NCBI GenBank assembly: GCA_019925095.2 | Contig: CM034388.1 | Span: 8,923,501-8,987,500, forward strand | Origin: Dendrolimus kikuchii | Lineage: Eukaryota > Arthropoda > Insecta > Lepidoptera > Lasiocampidae | Direction: 5' to 3' | Length of the DNA: 64,000 nucleotides | In this document: one piece after another, positions 39,831 to 50,800 of the stretch | Numbering within the stretch: position 1 is the stretch's first letter | Layout of the letters: every line of letters starts with the position of its first letter | The notes under the pieces: model-generated | What the model saw: the letters and a program-made list of their open reading frames with translations, nothing else | Told to the model about the DNA's origin: nothing | Databases searched by the model: none | Made by a program: the position numbers and the translations under genes

Positions 39831-40253
39831 CTAATTGCACTTATATCATAGGTCCAAAGTTTAGAATAGTTAACATAAAAAGATACAAAATACTCCAAAA
39901 ACACAAGAAACTTGTTGAAAAATAAAATAAACACAACTAAACAATTCACGTAAATAGCAAAAACAAGAAACATGAAAATTATAGATGATATTTATATATT
40001 TTTAAGAAGTGTATAGTTGGCAATAAGGTCTTGACTAAAACTAAACTAGATGCCAAGATCATAATCACTAATGAATCGATGTCATTTTTGAAGTGAAACT
40101 CCTATATAGACGAGGTCTTAGGATTTTTCTGTCAAGAAAAAGTGTTACGGCCGCGTGAAGGAGCGGCAGGTGGAAAAACGAATCACAACAAAATTTTAGC
40201 TTAAAGTTTTACGGGCAGGTTTTCAAATTGGACAAGTATTGTATTCTGGATAC

Positions 40254-41000
40254 AGGTTAGGTTAGGTTAGACTTTAAACCAAAGCGCACGAGCCCAGCGA
40301 GCGTGCCGCGGTAGCGACCAATGAGTACCAGAATAGATAGGTCACCATTTATTCATTAATATTTATTTAAATTATAGTTTCAAATCGGTTGTGACACTCG
40401 CTGATCGCTACTGTGGCACGCTCGGCTTGTGAGCTTTAGTCTGTGTACTGTTTCCCAAACATAGGGGTTGAAGAAGGGAGAAGTACTTAAATTTATCATC
40501 CGTGCAGGAACGGAGAAAGAATACAATTTCCTGCGGCCGGGCGGCCTGTCGTAAGAGGCGACAAAACAACCCACAGCCAGGTGGTAGGGTATTTGCTCGA
40601 CTGGATGGCGACCAACACTGGTCTAGAGTATGCCGCCATAATAACCTTGTGTTGTGTTCCGGCATTAGTGACCGGGTTCTAGTCTCGCTTAAGAGAGCAG
40701 CAGCGCATTTGTAGCATCTTTGGTGTTGCAAATGTCCATAGGCGATGGTAACCACTTTCCATCAAGTGGGCCGTCTGCCTGTCTGCTGAACTCCTGCCAT
40801 AAAAAAATAAAGTGAAAAACATAGTGAGGTTATATTTACAAAAACATTAATATCTCAAGAACTATACATTTACTTGACAGTATATTGTAAGTATTCATCC
40901 CTACCTTCCCCCTCCACCCCTCCAAATAGTTAAAATCAAGGTTAGATGGGTCGGGTATAGATATACGGCAGTATATCTATACCGACCCATCTAACCAGGG
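40254..41000. mobile_element. Family E foldback, interrupted by family B
   Basis: Left part from GGTTAGGTTAGGTTAGACTT through ACCAAAGCGCACGAGCC, and the arm reading ATAGGGGTTG. It is then broken by a family B copy (40498-40810) and resumes at about 40840 with ACAAAAACATTAATATCTC. It ends in a perfect 57-bp hairpin (GGTTAGATGGGTCGG against CCGACCCATCTAACC). The interruption shows that B moved after E was in place. Confidence 0.7.
40498..40810 (-). repeat. Repeat family B, full-length copy nested in family E
   Basis: About 312 bp from CCGTGCAGGAACGGAGAAAG to CTCCTGCCATAAAAAA, minus orientation. Inserted in the family E element at 40254-41000. Confidence 0.87.
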
Positions 41001-41098
41001 TATTGGCTTATTAATATGTATGTTCTAAAAATAAATATAAAATTAAATTTAGTCATTTCTTTGTCATGACCTTGACAATTTATCAACTACCATGAAAT

Positions 41099-41250
41099 AT
41101 GAGGCATATATATTTTGGAATACGACGTATTTTCTCATAAAAACTACTAAGAGTCGTTGTACACACTACAAAATTCATATGAGGCATATATATTTTGGAA
41201 TACGACGTATTTTCTCATAAAAACTACTAAGAGTCGTTGTACACACTACA
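41099..41250. repeat. 80-bp tandem duplication
   Basis: Two direct copies with an 80-bp period, identical over 72 bp (41099-41170 and 41179-41250; start ATGAGGCATATATATTTTGG, end TCGTTGTACACACTACAA). In intron 1 of regucalcin copy 2, about 400 bp inside the first exon. Identity implies a recent event. Confidence 0.95.
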
Positions 41251-41643
41251 ACAAGAATTTCCACGGCATACATAACCTTAGATTACGCGAGTAAATCGGA
41301 GTAATAAGTACCTATGTTGTCATATTCCATATTACACAGAATAAAAATATGTTTCTAACGTACATCGCACATAAATATTGCGATCATGTAAGTATTATGT
41401 ACGTTTTATACAACAAACACGTCTTATGTTACCTAATCTATTAAAATTTAAAAAACTATTAACCATACTTACGATAATTTACTGCAGCAACAAGATCACA
41501 AACACTCGTGAATTTTAAAAATAACAACCAATTCTTTTGGATCTATTTACCGTCGTTGTCATACGATAAATATAACCACAAACTACATTAATATAATAAG
41601 AGAAATTAATTATAATATGAACACAACGCAACACAGTACCTAC

Positions 41644-41699
41644 CTTCTTTCTTGAGAGCAGCGGACTGAAGTGAATTGTTATGTGGAATATGTGATACT
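41644..41699 (-). other. 5' non-coding exon, regucalcin copy 2
   Basis: Predicted from a good donor (GAAG|GTAGGT at 41644) and an upstream promoter. The exon would run from the initiator near 41699 to 41644 and join exon 1 at 39656. It contains no ATG in a useful frame. Transcript evidence would settle it. Confidence 0.5.
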
Positions 41700-41736
41700 G
41701 ATTACGAACACTTGCTGCTGGTTATTGCCCTTTATA
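41697..41736 (-). promoter_or_regulatory. TATA box and initiator, regucalcin copy 2
   Basis: Minus-strand TATAAAG at 41730-41736 and the arthropod initiator TCAGT at 41697-41701, about 35 bp apart. The spacing and order suit a TATA-type insect promoter. Confidence 0.55.
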
Positions 41737-42099
41737 TTGCATTGGATATATCAAGAATCCTGATTAAAGAAGATACACATTTATACTGTTAATTTAAACA
41801 TGATGTTTATGCTCTATTATCTCAAAATAGAATTATCACTTTCGAATAATATACGTCGATTATATATTAAATATGTAGGTATGGAAGTGCGTATCAAGTA
41901 TTATTACAAATTCGCAACAACTCCCGATTAAGAATGTATCACTCTCTGTTTAGGAGTCAAAGTAGAAATGTTAATTTCATGAAAATCAGTCCAACTACGG
42001 ACATCAATTAATACGTTTCACTTTCATAAAATAGGTTTTACATTTGCTATTAACTTTTTTTTATCCTACTTCCTGTTTCTAATTCTATTCTATGCCCTA

Positions 42100-42420
42100 T
42101 AACCTACAAAGAAACACAAGATCCACCTGATGGATGGTGGTTACCGTCGCCTTTGGACGTTTGCAACACCAGGTGCGATGCCACTGCGTTGCCAGCCTCC
42201 AGGATGGTATAGGGATGACGAGAAAGGAAGAATAGGGGTAAAAGGAATTGGTTATAAGGGATGGAATAGCGAGATAAGAGAGGAGAGAGGGGAAAGGGCC
42301 ACCGGAACTAAGTCACCCTGTTAGACACGATTAGCTCAAGAGTAACAATCTCGTCGTCGTCAGCCATTGACAGACCACTGCTGGACGTAGGCCTCTCCAA
42401 CTCGGCGCCACGTAACAATT
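42100..42420 (+). repeat. Family B fragment and LINE-tail debris
   Basis: 42120-42190 matches the start of family B (CACCTGATGGATGGTGGTTACC). After a purine-rich stretch, 42344-42420 reads CACTGCTGGACGTAGGCCTC, the 3'-end word common to many lepidopteran RTE-like LINEs. No ORF. Confidence 0.55.
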
Positions 42421-42514
42421 TAACGCCTATTAGTGATCTGTGAAAGCGTGGTATCACGCCAATCGCATTGATTTCGGTGCTTCGACTTCTGTTATTATGT
42501 AAATGTCTTATTCA

Positions 42515-42585
42515 TATTGAGTTAGCGAGTTTGAAAGCTTCTTTATGGTTCTTAAAGAAGCTTTCAAACGTGCTCTAACTCAATA
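42515..42585. repeat. Family H short hairpin, copy 1
   Basis: Arms TATTGAGTTAGCGAGTTTGA... and ...AACGTGCTCTAACTCAATA, with an inner perfect TTTGAAAGCTTCTTTA / TAAAGAAGCTTTCAAA stem and a 7-nt loop (TGGTTCT region). About 71 nt overall. A related hairpin is at 46723-46790. Either a minute MITE or a small-RNA precursor. Confidence 0.75.
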
Positions 42586-42999
42586 TAAATAGACCGTTAT
42601 TCAACAACTAGTTAGTACACTATAGAATAAGCGCTTTCATGATTACACATATTTTTACATGTTCAACTAAATGTAGTAACTGCTTAATATATTCAATTTC
42701 ATGACAACTTAAAACAGTTTGCGATTGGTTCATTTAAACAAGTCCATGTTGTTTCTTGTGGTAGTCACGTATTTGTGACCCGGTAACACAAGAATCACTG
42801 TCCTCAAATGTCCTCGGACTTGAACGAATGAAAGGGTCCATTCAATAAAACCTATTGCGTATTTCACTTAACATACATAATATAGGTAGGTATCCCATTC
42901 AAAGAGCTCATTATAGTATTGTATTTGATCATTTTCTAGAAAATTAGGACTAACCATGTAGAGATACAGAAGATCCATAAGAAAATTATTAGTATAGCG

Positions 43000-43180
43000 A
43001 GGCGAACAGTCGCGGAGCTATTTAGGATTCACCGCATCGGGGTGGCACTAGCATCCCCGTAAGAATGCTATTGCCACGCCACGGTTTGCGGTACCCTGGT
43101 CGATCCTCGAATGTCGCTTGTCCGGGATGTGGGCTCGCTTGCGTATTCGCCTCGATTGTGTTGTAATCTTGTAATGTATG
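43000..43180 (+). repeat. Repeat family D, copy 3
   Basis: CATCGGGGTGGCACTAGCAT, GTCCGGGATGTGGGCTCGCT and GCGTATTCGCCTC align with D copy 1. Confidence 0.6.
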
Positions 43181-43318
43181 CAAGTAGAGATCTTACTAGC
43201 CGCACTCGAGATCAGTTGATATTCCGAGAGCTCCCGCTTCGAAAAATCCTAAAAATAAGTTTTTCGCGAAATATACGACCGTGCGATACGTTAAATTGTA
43301 CGCAAGAGTGAGGCGCAT

Positions 43319-44444
43319 ATGTCTAAAGTGACAGTGCATACTCAGCAGTTCGTACAAAATAGTGGGACACGAAAAACCATTTGCAAAAGTAGTTTTCCTG
43401 CTGGCGCTTGGAAACTAGACGAGGAAGGAGTGGATTTTTCGTGGGCGCCGGATAGGCCCCATACGCCACCAACTGTCCACCGAGCCTGCCTGCGAGCGCA
43501 CAAGAAACGGCTGAGATCTGGGCGTGGGAAAGTGCAACACGTGCTTGCCACGTGTTTCCGTTTTCTCCATTTCTTATTTGATCTCGCCGTGCAACGTATC
43601 AGAAGACGCGGGGCGACGAGCCTGACAAAACTCCAATAACAATCTCAGAGATCCGGCGCAAGACCGAGGAGCTACGAAGCGAAAACCCGGAAAAACAGAC
43701 TGATATAAACTTTTAAAATTCATAACGCAGGAAATAGATCGCTAAGGTATATTAATTTTAACCTACTGGAAGATAGGCCTCGCCAAGACCTATCTATCAA
43801 CACATAGCACGTCCGCGCGCCGATTTTATTTCCTGAGTTATTAAACTTTTTGGGTTTTTCAAAAATTGTCAATTCCGTCATCTCAAGACCTAGAAGTAAG
43901 AACAAGTACTACGATAGAAGACCATCACATCTCGAGTAAATTACAGACATCAGCTCCGCTAGGAGCGTTATATAAAAGCGCCATAAATTTTGACATTTCG
44001 TTATATAGCGTAAGGAATAGACGACACTTGGGGAAGCATAAGGAACTCAAACACAGTAGGTTTAAGACCTTAATTGACGAAGATACAGGACATCAAAAAT
44101 TGATAGGCCGCCATCTTGAAAAACTTTGACCCCCTATAACATGGTAATTATAAGGAGTAAGAAGTTGCGGTTGAGTTTACAGAAGGCCTACTTAAGGGCT
44201 ATCGATTGTGACTGTAAAGACTATATTTATAGCCCAAAATTTTTTGTGTAACGAAGAGTGCCATCAGGTAGATTTCGAGATGCCCATCATAACGAGCCCA
44301 AGCACGCTCTATTTGGAGCAAGAATACGACAAGAAAACAGGTTTTAAATATCCAGGAAACTTTTTTAGAATCCAGGCTGAAATTTTAAAGTCACCTTCCT
44401 CAGCAGCTATTAAACCTAAGTCTGCCAACCTTGGGCTCATCTGA
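43319..44444 (+). other. Block of unassigned short ORFs
   Basis: Three ORFs of 106, 87 and 78 residues (43319-43639, 43866-44129, 44208-44444), separated by stops, in a stretch that is less AT-rich than its surroundings. The first is basic (AHKKRLRSGRGK) and carries FPAGAWKLDEEG. The third has LEQEYDKKTGFKYPG. I recognise no family. The context downstream of a D repeat suggests element debris, but a lineage-specific gene is not excluded. There are no clear splice sites joining them. Confidence 0.2.
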
Positions 44445-45348
44445 ATCGGCAAGAAGAAACCTACCTGTTGACAGGAAGAAGTTGAAGTAAATAATACCCT
44501 GACAAGCGTGTGCGTCAGGAGAATAAAAAAAAATGTGTGCAAGTGATCTTTACATAGTATAAAACAGTCGCTTTCCGCGTCTATCTATATATCCGTTATA
44601 CTCTTTCCATTTGTTTATATTCTCGATGACAGTTTCCTGTGGAAACTTAAACGACCGTCTTTTTTACGTTATGTATACATTATTTAATAAAAATATGACG
44701 CTTACGCACGTACAAGGTCATAGCAGAGTCGGAGAAACTGATAGGGATGGAGCTATCGATAAACGTAACACGATAACAGACCCGATATTTTTTTACAAAG
44801 TGTAAGAAATTAAACTATTGCTGGATAATTTTGTACAAATTTTTTAACTATTTAATACTCGTCAGTGAAAATAACATTTGACCAATCTGATATCTTTTTG
44901 GCTTCGATCAAAAATTCGCAGCGAACCAAAGCAACGTCGTGACGCTCCATCAATATTTTACGTTTGTCCGATTTTTTAAAGATTAAAACAAACACAAAAT
45001 GGCGGTATGCCATTGAGTGTTCCCAGCTTGAAAAAATATATTTGAATGTCTTTGTTCAAAACATAATAAATATATGCGATCGATATCATTACTTATTTGG
45101 TCACAACACTACAACTATCAAATTAGAACTGTCATAGAGAAAATAAAGAAATGGAAATAGTATAACTACTCCTAAACCACACAACGGATTTTAAGTGTTT
45201 TTCACGTGCATCAGTTAAATCATTTTTCAAGTAGCTTTTCCACACGGCTTTGCTCGCTATATATCAAAGCATAATTAAGTTTTATGTAAGTCAAATAGAG
45301 CTAACTAACCAGTTTAGACCCGCGACGTAGCCGCGGGGAAAACTGTAA

Positions 45349-45582
45349 TGTCCGCGCCATAAGAAGTCCCACGGATAATAAAAGAACTAAACGTGGCAGC
45401 ACCGCTATTTGAAAGAATTTTGGGCCAGAAAATAAAATCAGTTTTAATTATGAAATATTTTGTATGAATTATTCAGTAATTACCTAGTTCGATTTACGTA
45501 TTAGAAAAAAAATACTCTGGCAAGATTAAGTACGGCGATTGTAGCGCCGTGTCTGTGGGACTTCTTTTGTATCGCGGATTTC
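45349..45582. mobile_element. MITE with about 28-bp TIRs
   Basis: Left end TGTCCGCGCCATAAGAAGTC, right end GTGGGACTTCTTTTGTATCG then CGGA; shared inverted core AGAAGTCCCAC plus TCCGCG. 234 bp, no coding content. Confidence 0.55.
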
Positions 45583-46722
45583 ATACAATAATATGGTATA
45601 CTGCGCGCTGAGGTGGGAAATTAAGACTGCCCATTTCCCAACGACAAAAAAAAATTCAAAAAAAATTGTTCCATTGTTACAAAAACTACCCAATTACGCA
45701 TATGTGTACAAAGGGTACTGGGGTATAAGGCGATCGGCTTACGCTCCCGGGGTCCCTGCAACCGGTGAAGACGGCCTTAATAATTTTATGTATTTATGAA
45801 TATTTTAAATAAATTCATTGCGTGAAACACGATTAGCTCAAGATTAATCGTTTCATGTACGTATCATACTCCGTGAGAGCGCGATATCGATCCGATCAAG
45901 CCCGCCGAAAGAGCTGTAAGCCAAATAACCATATGATAAATGAAATTATAACTGCTGTCCTCTAAGATCGGCTGATTAGCGTAAGAACTCTAATATGCAC
46001 TGTACGATTGGACACGATAGATATTTGTATAAGTCTGCACGTCATCAGTTTGCGCAAGACCATTGTTCTAAAACATGTGAATGTTCTATTCCAGTTGCTA
46101 CCCCAGCTCCGGTATCTGAAACCGTCTGAAACCGAGGTTTATTTTCCTTCTGTTGTCAGCAACAAGTAATTACAGATAAATCACAAAGAGCGTAATTATA
46201 ACACAAACACACAGGTTGTAAAATAAAACAAAGCTGAAAAATCAGTTGTTTTATTATTAGGAATTTGGAAAAAAATACAAATAACATCTCAAAGGCGGAC
46301 ATTACGCTTACTTTGAGCACTGTACAACCTTAGAATAAGATACTAATACCAAACTAATATGTTTATAGTAAACTCACAACACAATGTTAATTTGTAAAAA
46401 TATATGACAATCAATTTTCATGTGAGCGACCTCTCACAAAATTAAATCTATTTTCATAAGTTAAATCGTGGAACGAAATACAAAAAATAACAACACCCGG
46501 TATAAAAATGAAACGAAGCGAAGCCCCTAAATCCTACCTGTCTAAATAACGCCACATGACATTCTCCCCTCACTTTCTCACGTCTTTACTAAAATATTTT
46601 ATTTAGACCCAATAAGTCCAAAACTGAGAGTATTAAATAATTTTAATTTTTCAATTGATTTAAAAAAACAATCACGTAAATAATAAACGAGTGAATATAT
46701 ACTATCGGCCTCATTTATAGAG

Positions 46723-46790
46723 AGTTAGACTATGTTTGAACACTTCTTTGAGGTTCTTAATGAAGCGATCAAACTTACTAACTCAATATA
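46723..46790. repeat. Family H short hairpin, copy 2
   Basis: Diverged relative of 42515-42585: AGAGTTAGACTATGTTTGAA, the same GGTTCTTAA loop side, then GATCAAACTTACTAACTC and AATATAAAT. The stem has mismatches. Confidence 0.6.
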
Positions 46791-47595
46791 AATAAAATTG
46801 TATATATAGCGCTCTCAATTAATGAAGGATTTAGGAGCTTTTTAAGTTATACATTTTTACTGGGCGAATGTCATATACACTTTTCAAAGCGCCAGCCAAA
46901 TTGCAGTAGTTCCGATGTATTTAGATAAATGTGAATTTTATAATATTTTAGCTTTTATTTCGATTGATACAGATATGAAAGAAATTTATTTATTCTACAG
47001 GAAAATGAGTATAGTTAACAAAATCGATCTATGTAAATATTTCGAAAATAGCGCCATTTATGTTCTTGTGATATTAGAATAATTTCAAATGCCTTTAATT
47101 GAAACAATAGGTCGATTTTAAAAGTAAATAAAAATTACACTATCTCGCTGTGTGTAAACTGAATAATTAAAATATAATATACTTAAACAAAAAAAAAACA
47201 CTAACTTATCATTTAATTAAACATTAATAACGACTAACATAAATTTTAACTCCTAATTTACTTTAATCCTAATACTGAAACACCGAAATGACATTTACAT
47301 TTAGACATCACACATATACCTATTGTAGAGTACACTTATATACGGCTCAGGGTATTTTTGTCAAATAATTGGCCATTTATTTATCCCATTTGATATATGA
47401 CACTCTTGCTTTAACAAAGCTTACATTCATTATAGTACATTTCCTACATTTAATCAAAAAAGTTAAATATTAGCATCATTTAAAGTAAATAGTTTTAAAC
47501 ATAGCGGGATCTGATAAAGGTGACGATGTTACACGGTTCATAAAAATTATCAACTTTGGTTGAAAGATGAAATAATTTGCTATTTACGTGGTTAT

Positions 47596-47887
47596 AACGG
47601 TTTTAAGCGCGGTAATTTATTCGATTTTATTTCGTATTCGTTACACTTTTCAGTAGCCGTGATCACGGAAGACAAGATGTCAAGTGTCAATGAGTATTGT
47701 TAAAGTTTTATTTAGCCTACCACCATCTTGTTTATTTTCATTTTGTTTATGGTTATTATTTACTTTATGGGAGCCTATCTAATTTACCATCGCTTCGCAA
47801 CATTCTGCGGCTTGAAGAGAAGAAGCGGTACAAGAAACTCCTCAGCAAACATGCCTAGCTCTAATAATTTTATATATAATATTAAAA
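47596..47887 (-). mobile_element. Family P (Penelope-like candidate), single arm
   Basis: AACGGTTTTAAGCGCGGTAA at 47596, then CAGTAGCCGTGATCACGG, GTCAAGTGTCAATGAGTATT, AAGAGAAGAAGCGG and AAACATGCCTAGCTCTAATA. It corresponds to the left arm of the copy at 24308-25462, with no opposite arm and no tail. An indel removes part of the hairpin, so the hammerhead-like core is broken here. Confidence 0.7.
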
Positions 47888-50800
47888 GTTAAGTTAAGTA
47901 CTGTTTCATTTCATATAACTCGAAGATGTCGTTGGAATAGCCGCTTTTGGAGAATTACTAAGTGAAATTTACACGTGTTTAGATACACTAGCAGGCTTAA
48001 GACAGCATATGTGCTACTTAATTTTGATACTGAAGCCGTCACTTTACAGCCTCTGGTTGTGCGTTTGATTCTAGCCAACCAAAAGTACACATGATAATTA
48101 TGTTCGCAAGAGTTTTAATCCGCATAACGTGTTCGTATCATCAACATTATATTATTTTGCTTGCGGTTATAATATTGAAGACTAATATGAACCAAATATT
48201 TGACAAAACTACCACTATACTATATTTTCTTTTTTTGTGTTTTTCCCTCTTACATAGTTTTTTTTTTAACAATCACTGTACAAACAATAATCTTAACGTT
48301 TTTACGTGTCTTATACACTATACTTACTAGAACCTATTTTATATAATATATATAGTTTCCATGTATTTAAAGTATATAATGTATATATCAATTTGCAGGA
48401 ATCATGTCATATAAAACGTGGGCGGAATAATAAAGTTTTTATGAGATTTTTCCGTCGGAAAAAAAATTATAGCGGCAATTTTGATCATTCAAGTAGGTAC
48501 AGATAGTATAATATGTTTTAGTTAGAATTACAGTATTTGAAGTATTTTCTACTGTAAATTTTGATCGTGTGTTTACAAATCATTTACTAAGCAAAAAGAG
48601 TTATTTTAATTTCTGAACTGAACATTAATTTACTTTGAGCAACGTAAAAAACTTTAAAGTAACAGTCTCAATCTGTTAACACTTTTTATACGGGGCGCAA
48701 ATCTAAAATGCGTCTCCACAGAAGTTAGCTCCGTAAGTCGAGTCTAGTGTTAACTTTTTATTCTGAGGAATGAAGTGTGTTTGTTAACTTCCTGAAAGTA
48801 TTTAAATTTTGTGCGTACTACTCTGCTCGTTTCTATACCTCATTATCCTTATTTTTTACCACTGGGGCATAATTGATACGTCTTTTACGTATATGAAGTT
48901 CACGAAATATAATTAGCAGTAAGATATGAACATCGGCTTTAAATAATACAAACTGTTATGTAGAAAATTGTTCCAGATGCAATTAATGTTATTAACAAGT
49001 AAACACATTATGGATAACTCGGGGTGAAAACCAGCAACACCCCGATCAAAGCAAAAACGGCACGTTCGTTTCCGAAATTACCGAGAATCTCCGAGTGCAT
49101 TAGGCAAAGCCACCAACGCTCAGACCGTTACATAATATAAATCTTTAAAATAAGATACATAGCAACACTTCGCTGGCTACTGTTTTTAAAACACATTAAT
49201 CCATATCAGTCCTATTTCTTATCATCTTTAAAGACGTTCCGTTTCTACCTTATTCACTTCCTGAGATTACAATCGAATCACAGCCAAAATTTTTATATAT
49301 GTTCCAAAAATATATATAATTTTGTAAAAAATATATGTTCAAAATGAGTTGTAAGCTAGGATAATATACGCTAGTATAATATCAATATAGCAGTCTGTCT
49401 GTTTAGTGTTTGGATACTTTTTGAATATTCTATAGAAACCTAGCTTTTATTGCCATACATGTATTCGAAATAACTATATTAAATGCGGGGACTAGGTACT
49501 TTTAGATTGTAAAATTATAAACTAAATGCGTAAAACTACAAATTGTTACAAAAATTTAAATACCAAAATTTTAATAAATTTCTAAGCCATCTCTATATTT
49601 TCCGCTTGTTCAAATCTATTGGCTGACGTGTTGTTGCATAGAAAAACAACCAAATTTTCTTAAATGTGGTTCTAATAACCTTAGATAAAATTAAAGACAA
49701 CCAACCAATCGACAATCCCTATGTAAACTAGTGAAACTGAAATTGCCAATATCAAATACAAAATGAATACAATTACAAATTTTAATAAAAATAAACGAAG
49801 TAGTAAAAACTAATGCAAAAAAATACAATTTCAAATATTCAATACTTGGTCGGCATATAAGGACTGTCAAGTTATTACTAAAAATGCAATGTTTAAAAGT
49901 ATACTATGTTAAGTAATTTTTCATAGGATCCCCCTGCTTTAAAAGAACGCACACAAGATGGCATTGCAGACAATTAGTATTTTTTTTTTCATGGTAATAA
50001 TACATATTGAGGGTTAATTATGTGGGGGTTTTTTTTTGACTGTTTGAAACTTCCCTCTTGCCACATTTTCAAAATATCGCTTGAAACAAATAGCCATTAT
50101 CCCTCGCATATTGCACAAACATTGCTTAGTGTGAAAAATGTGCAAGTGTCTCGCACTACATTATATTTAAATTATTTCTCCGTGTCAATTGCAATTTTTT
50201 GTAAAATTTAATGCATAAACCTTTTTCATACTACCTCGAAATATGTCTATTAAAACGTATAGATGTATCGCAAAATATTTTAATGGACTTTTAAATTATA
50301 AGAATTAAATGACAATGTATTGACCACAACGTCATCTCGACGAGGTTTTTTTGGAACAGAAACTATCGGTAGCCCTTAAACACAAATCGGATATGTGACC
50401 TGTAAAAAATATTCCTACAAACACTACAAAACATAACCCAAGCACCAAATTCATTTTACTAAATGAACATTGAGATCAAAGTAGGATATTTTTCATATTA
50501 TATTTTAAGGTGACCTCTACTTGTAATACATTTCGTTTAGTTTCTTTACAATCGGGAGATTCAAGACTGTATGTGTATGTTGAGATCATTTAATAAATCT
50601 ATCATATGTTTGCAGTTATAAGCCTAAAATTTATGTAATGTAACATTTATATCTTGAATATTTGACATGTAATTAGTTATGAATGATGATTTATCATATA
50701 AAAACGAGTACACACCAACAAAGATGTGAATCATATGAGTTGAAGAAGATATATGTAACAATATTTTACTTTATGCCTCAAAAGTTCCTTTTAATCCCTC

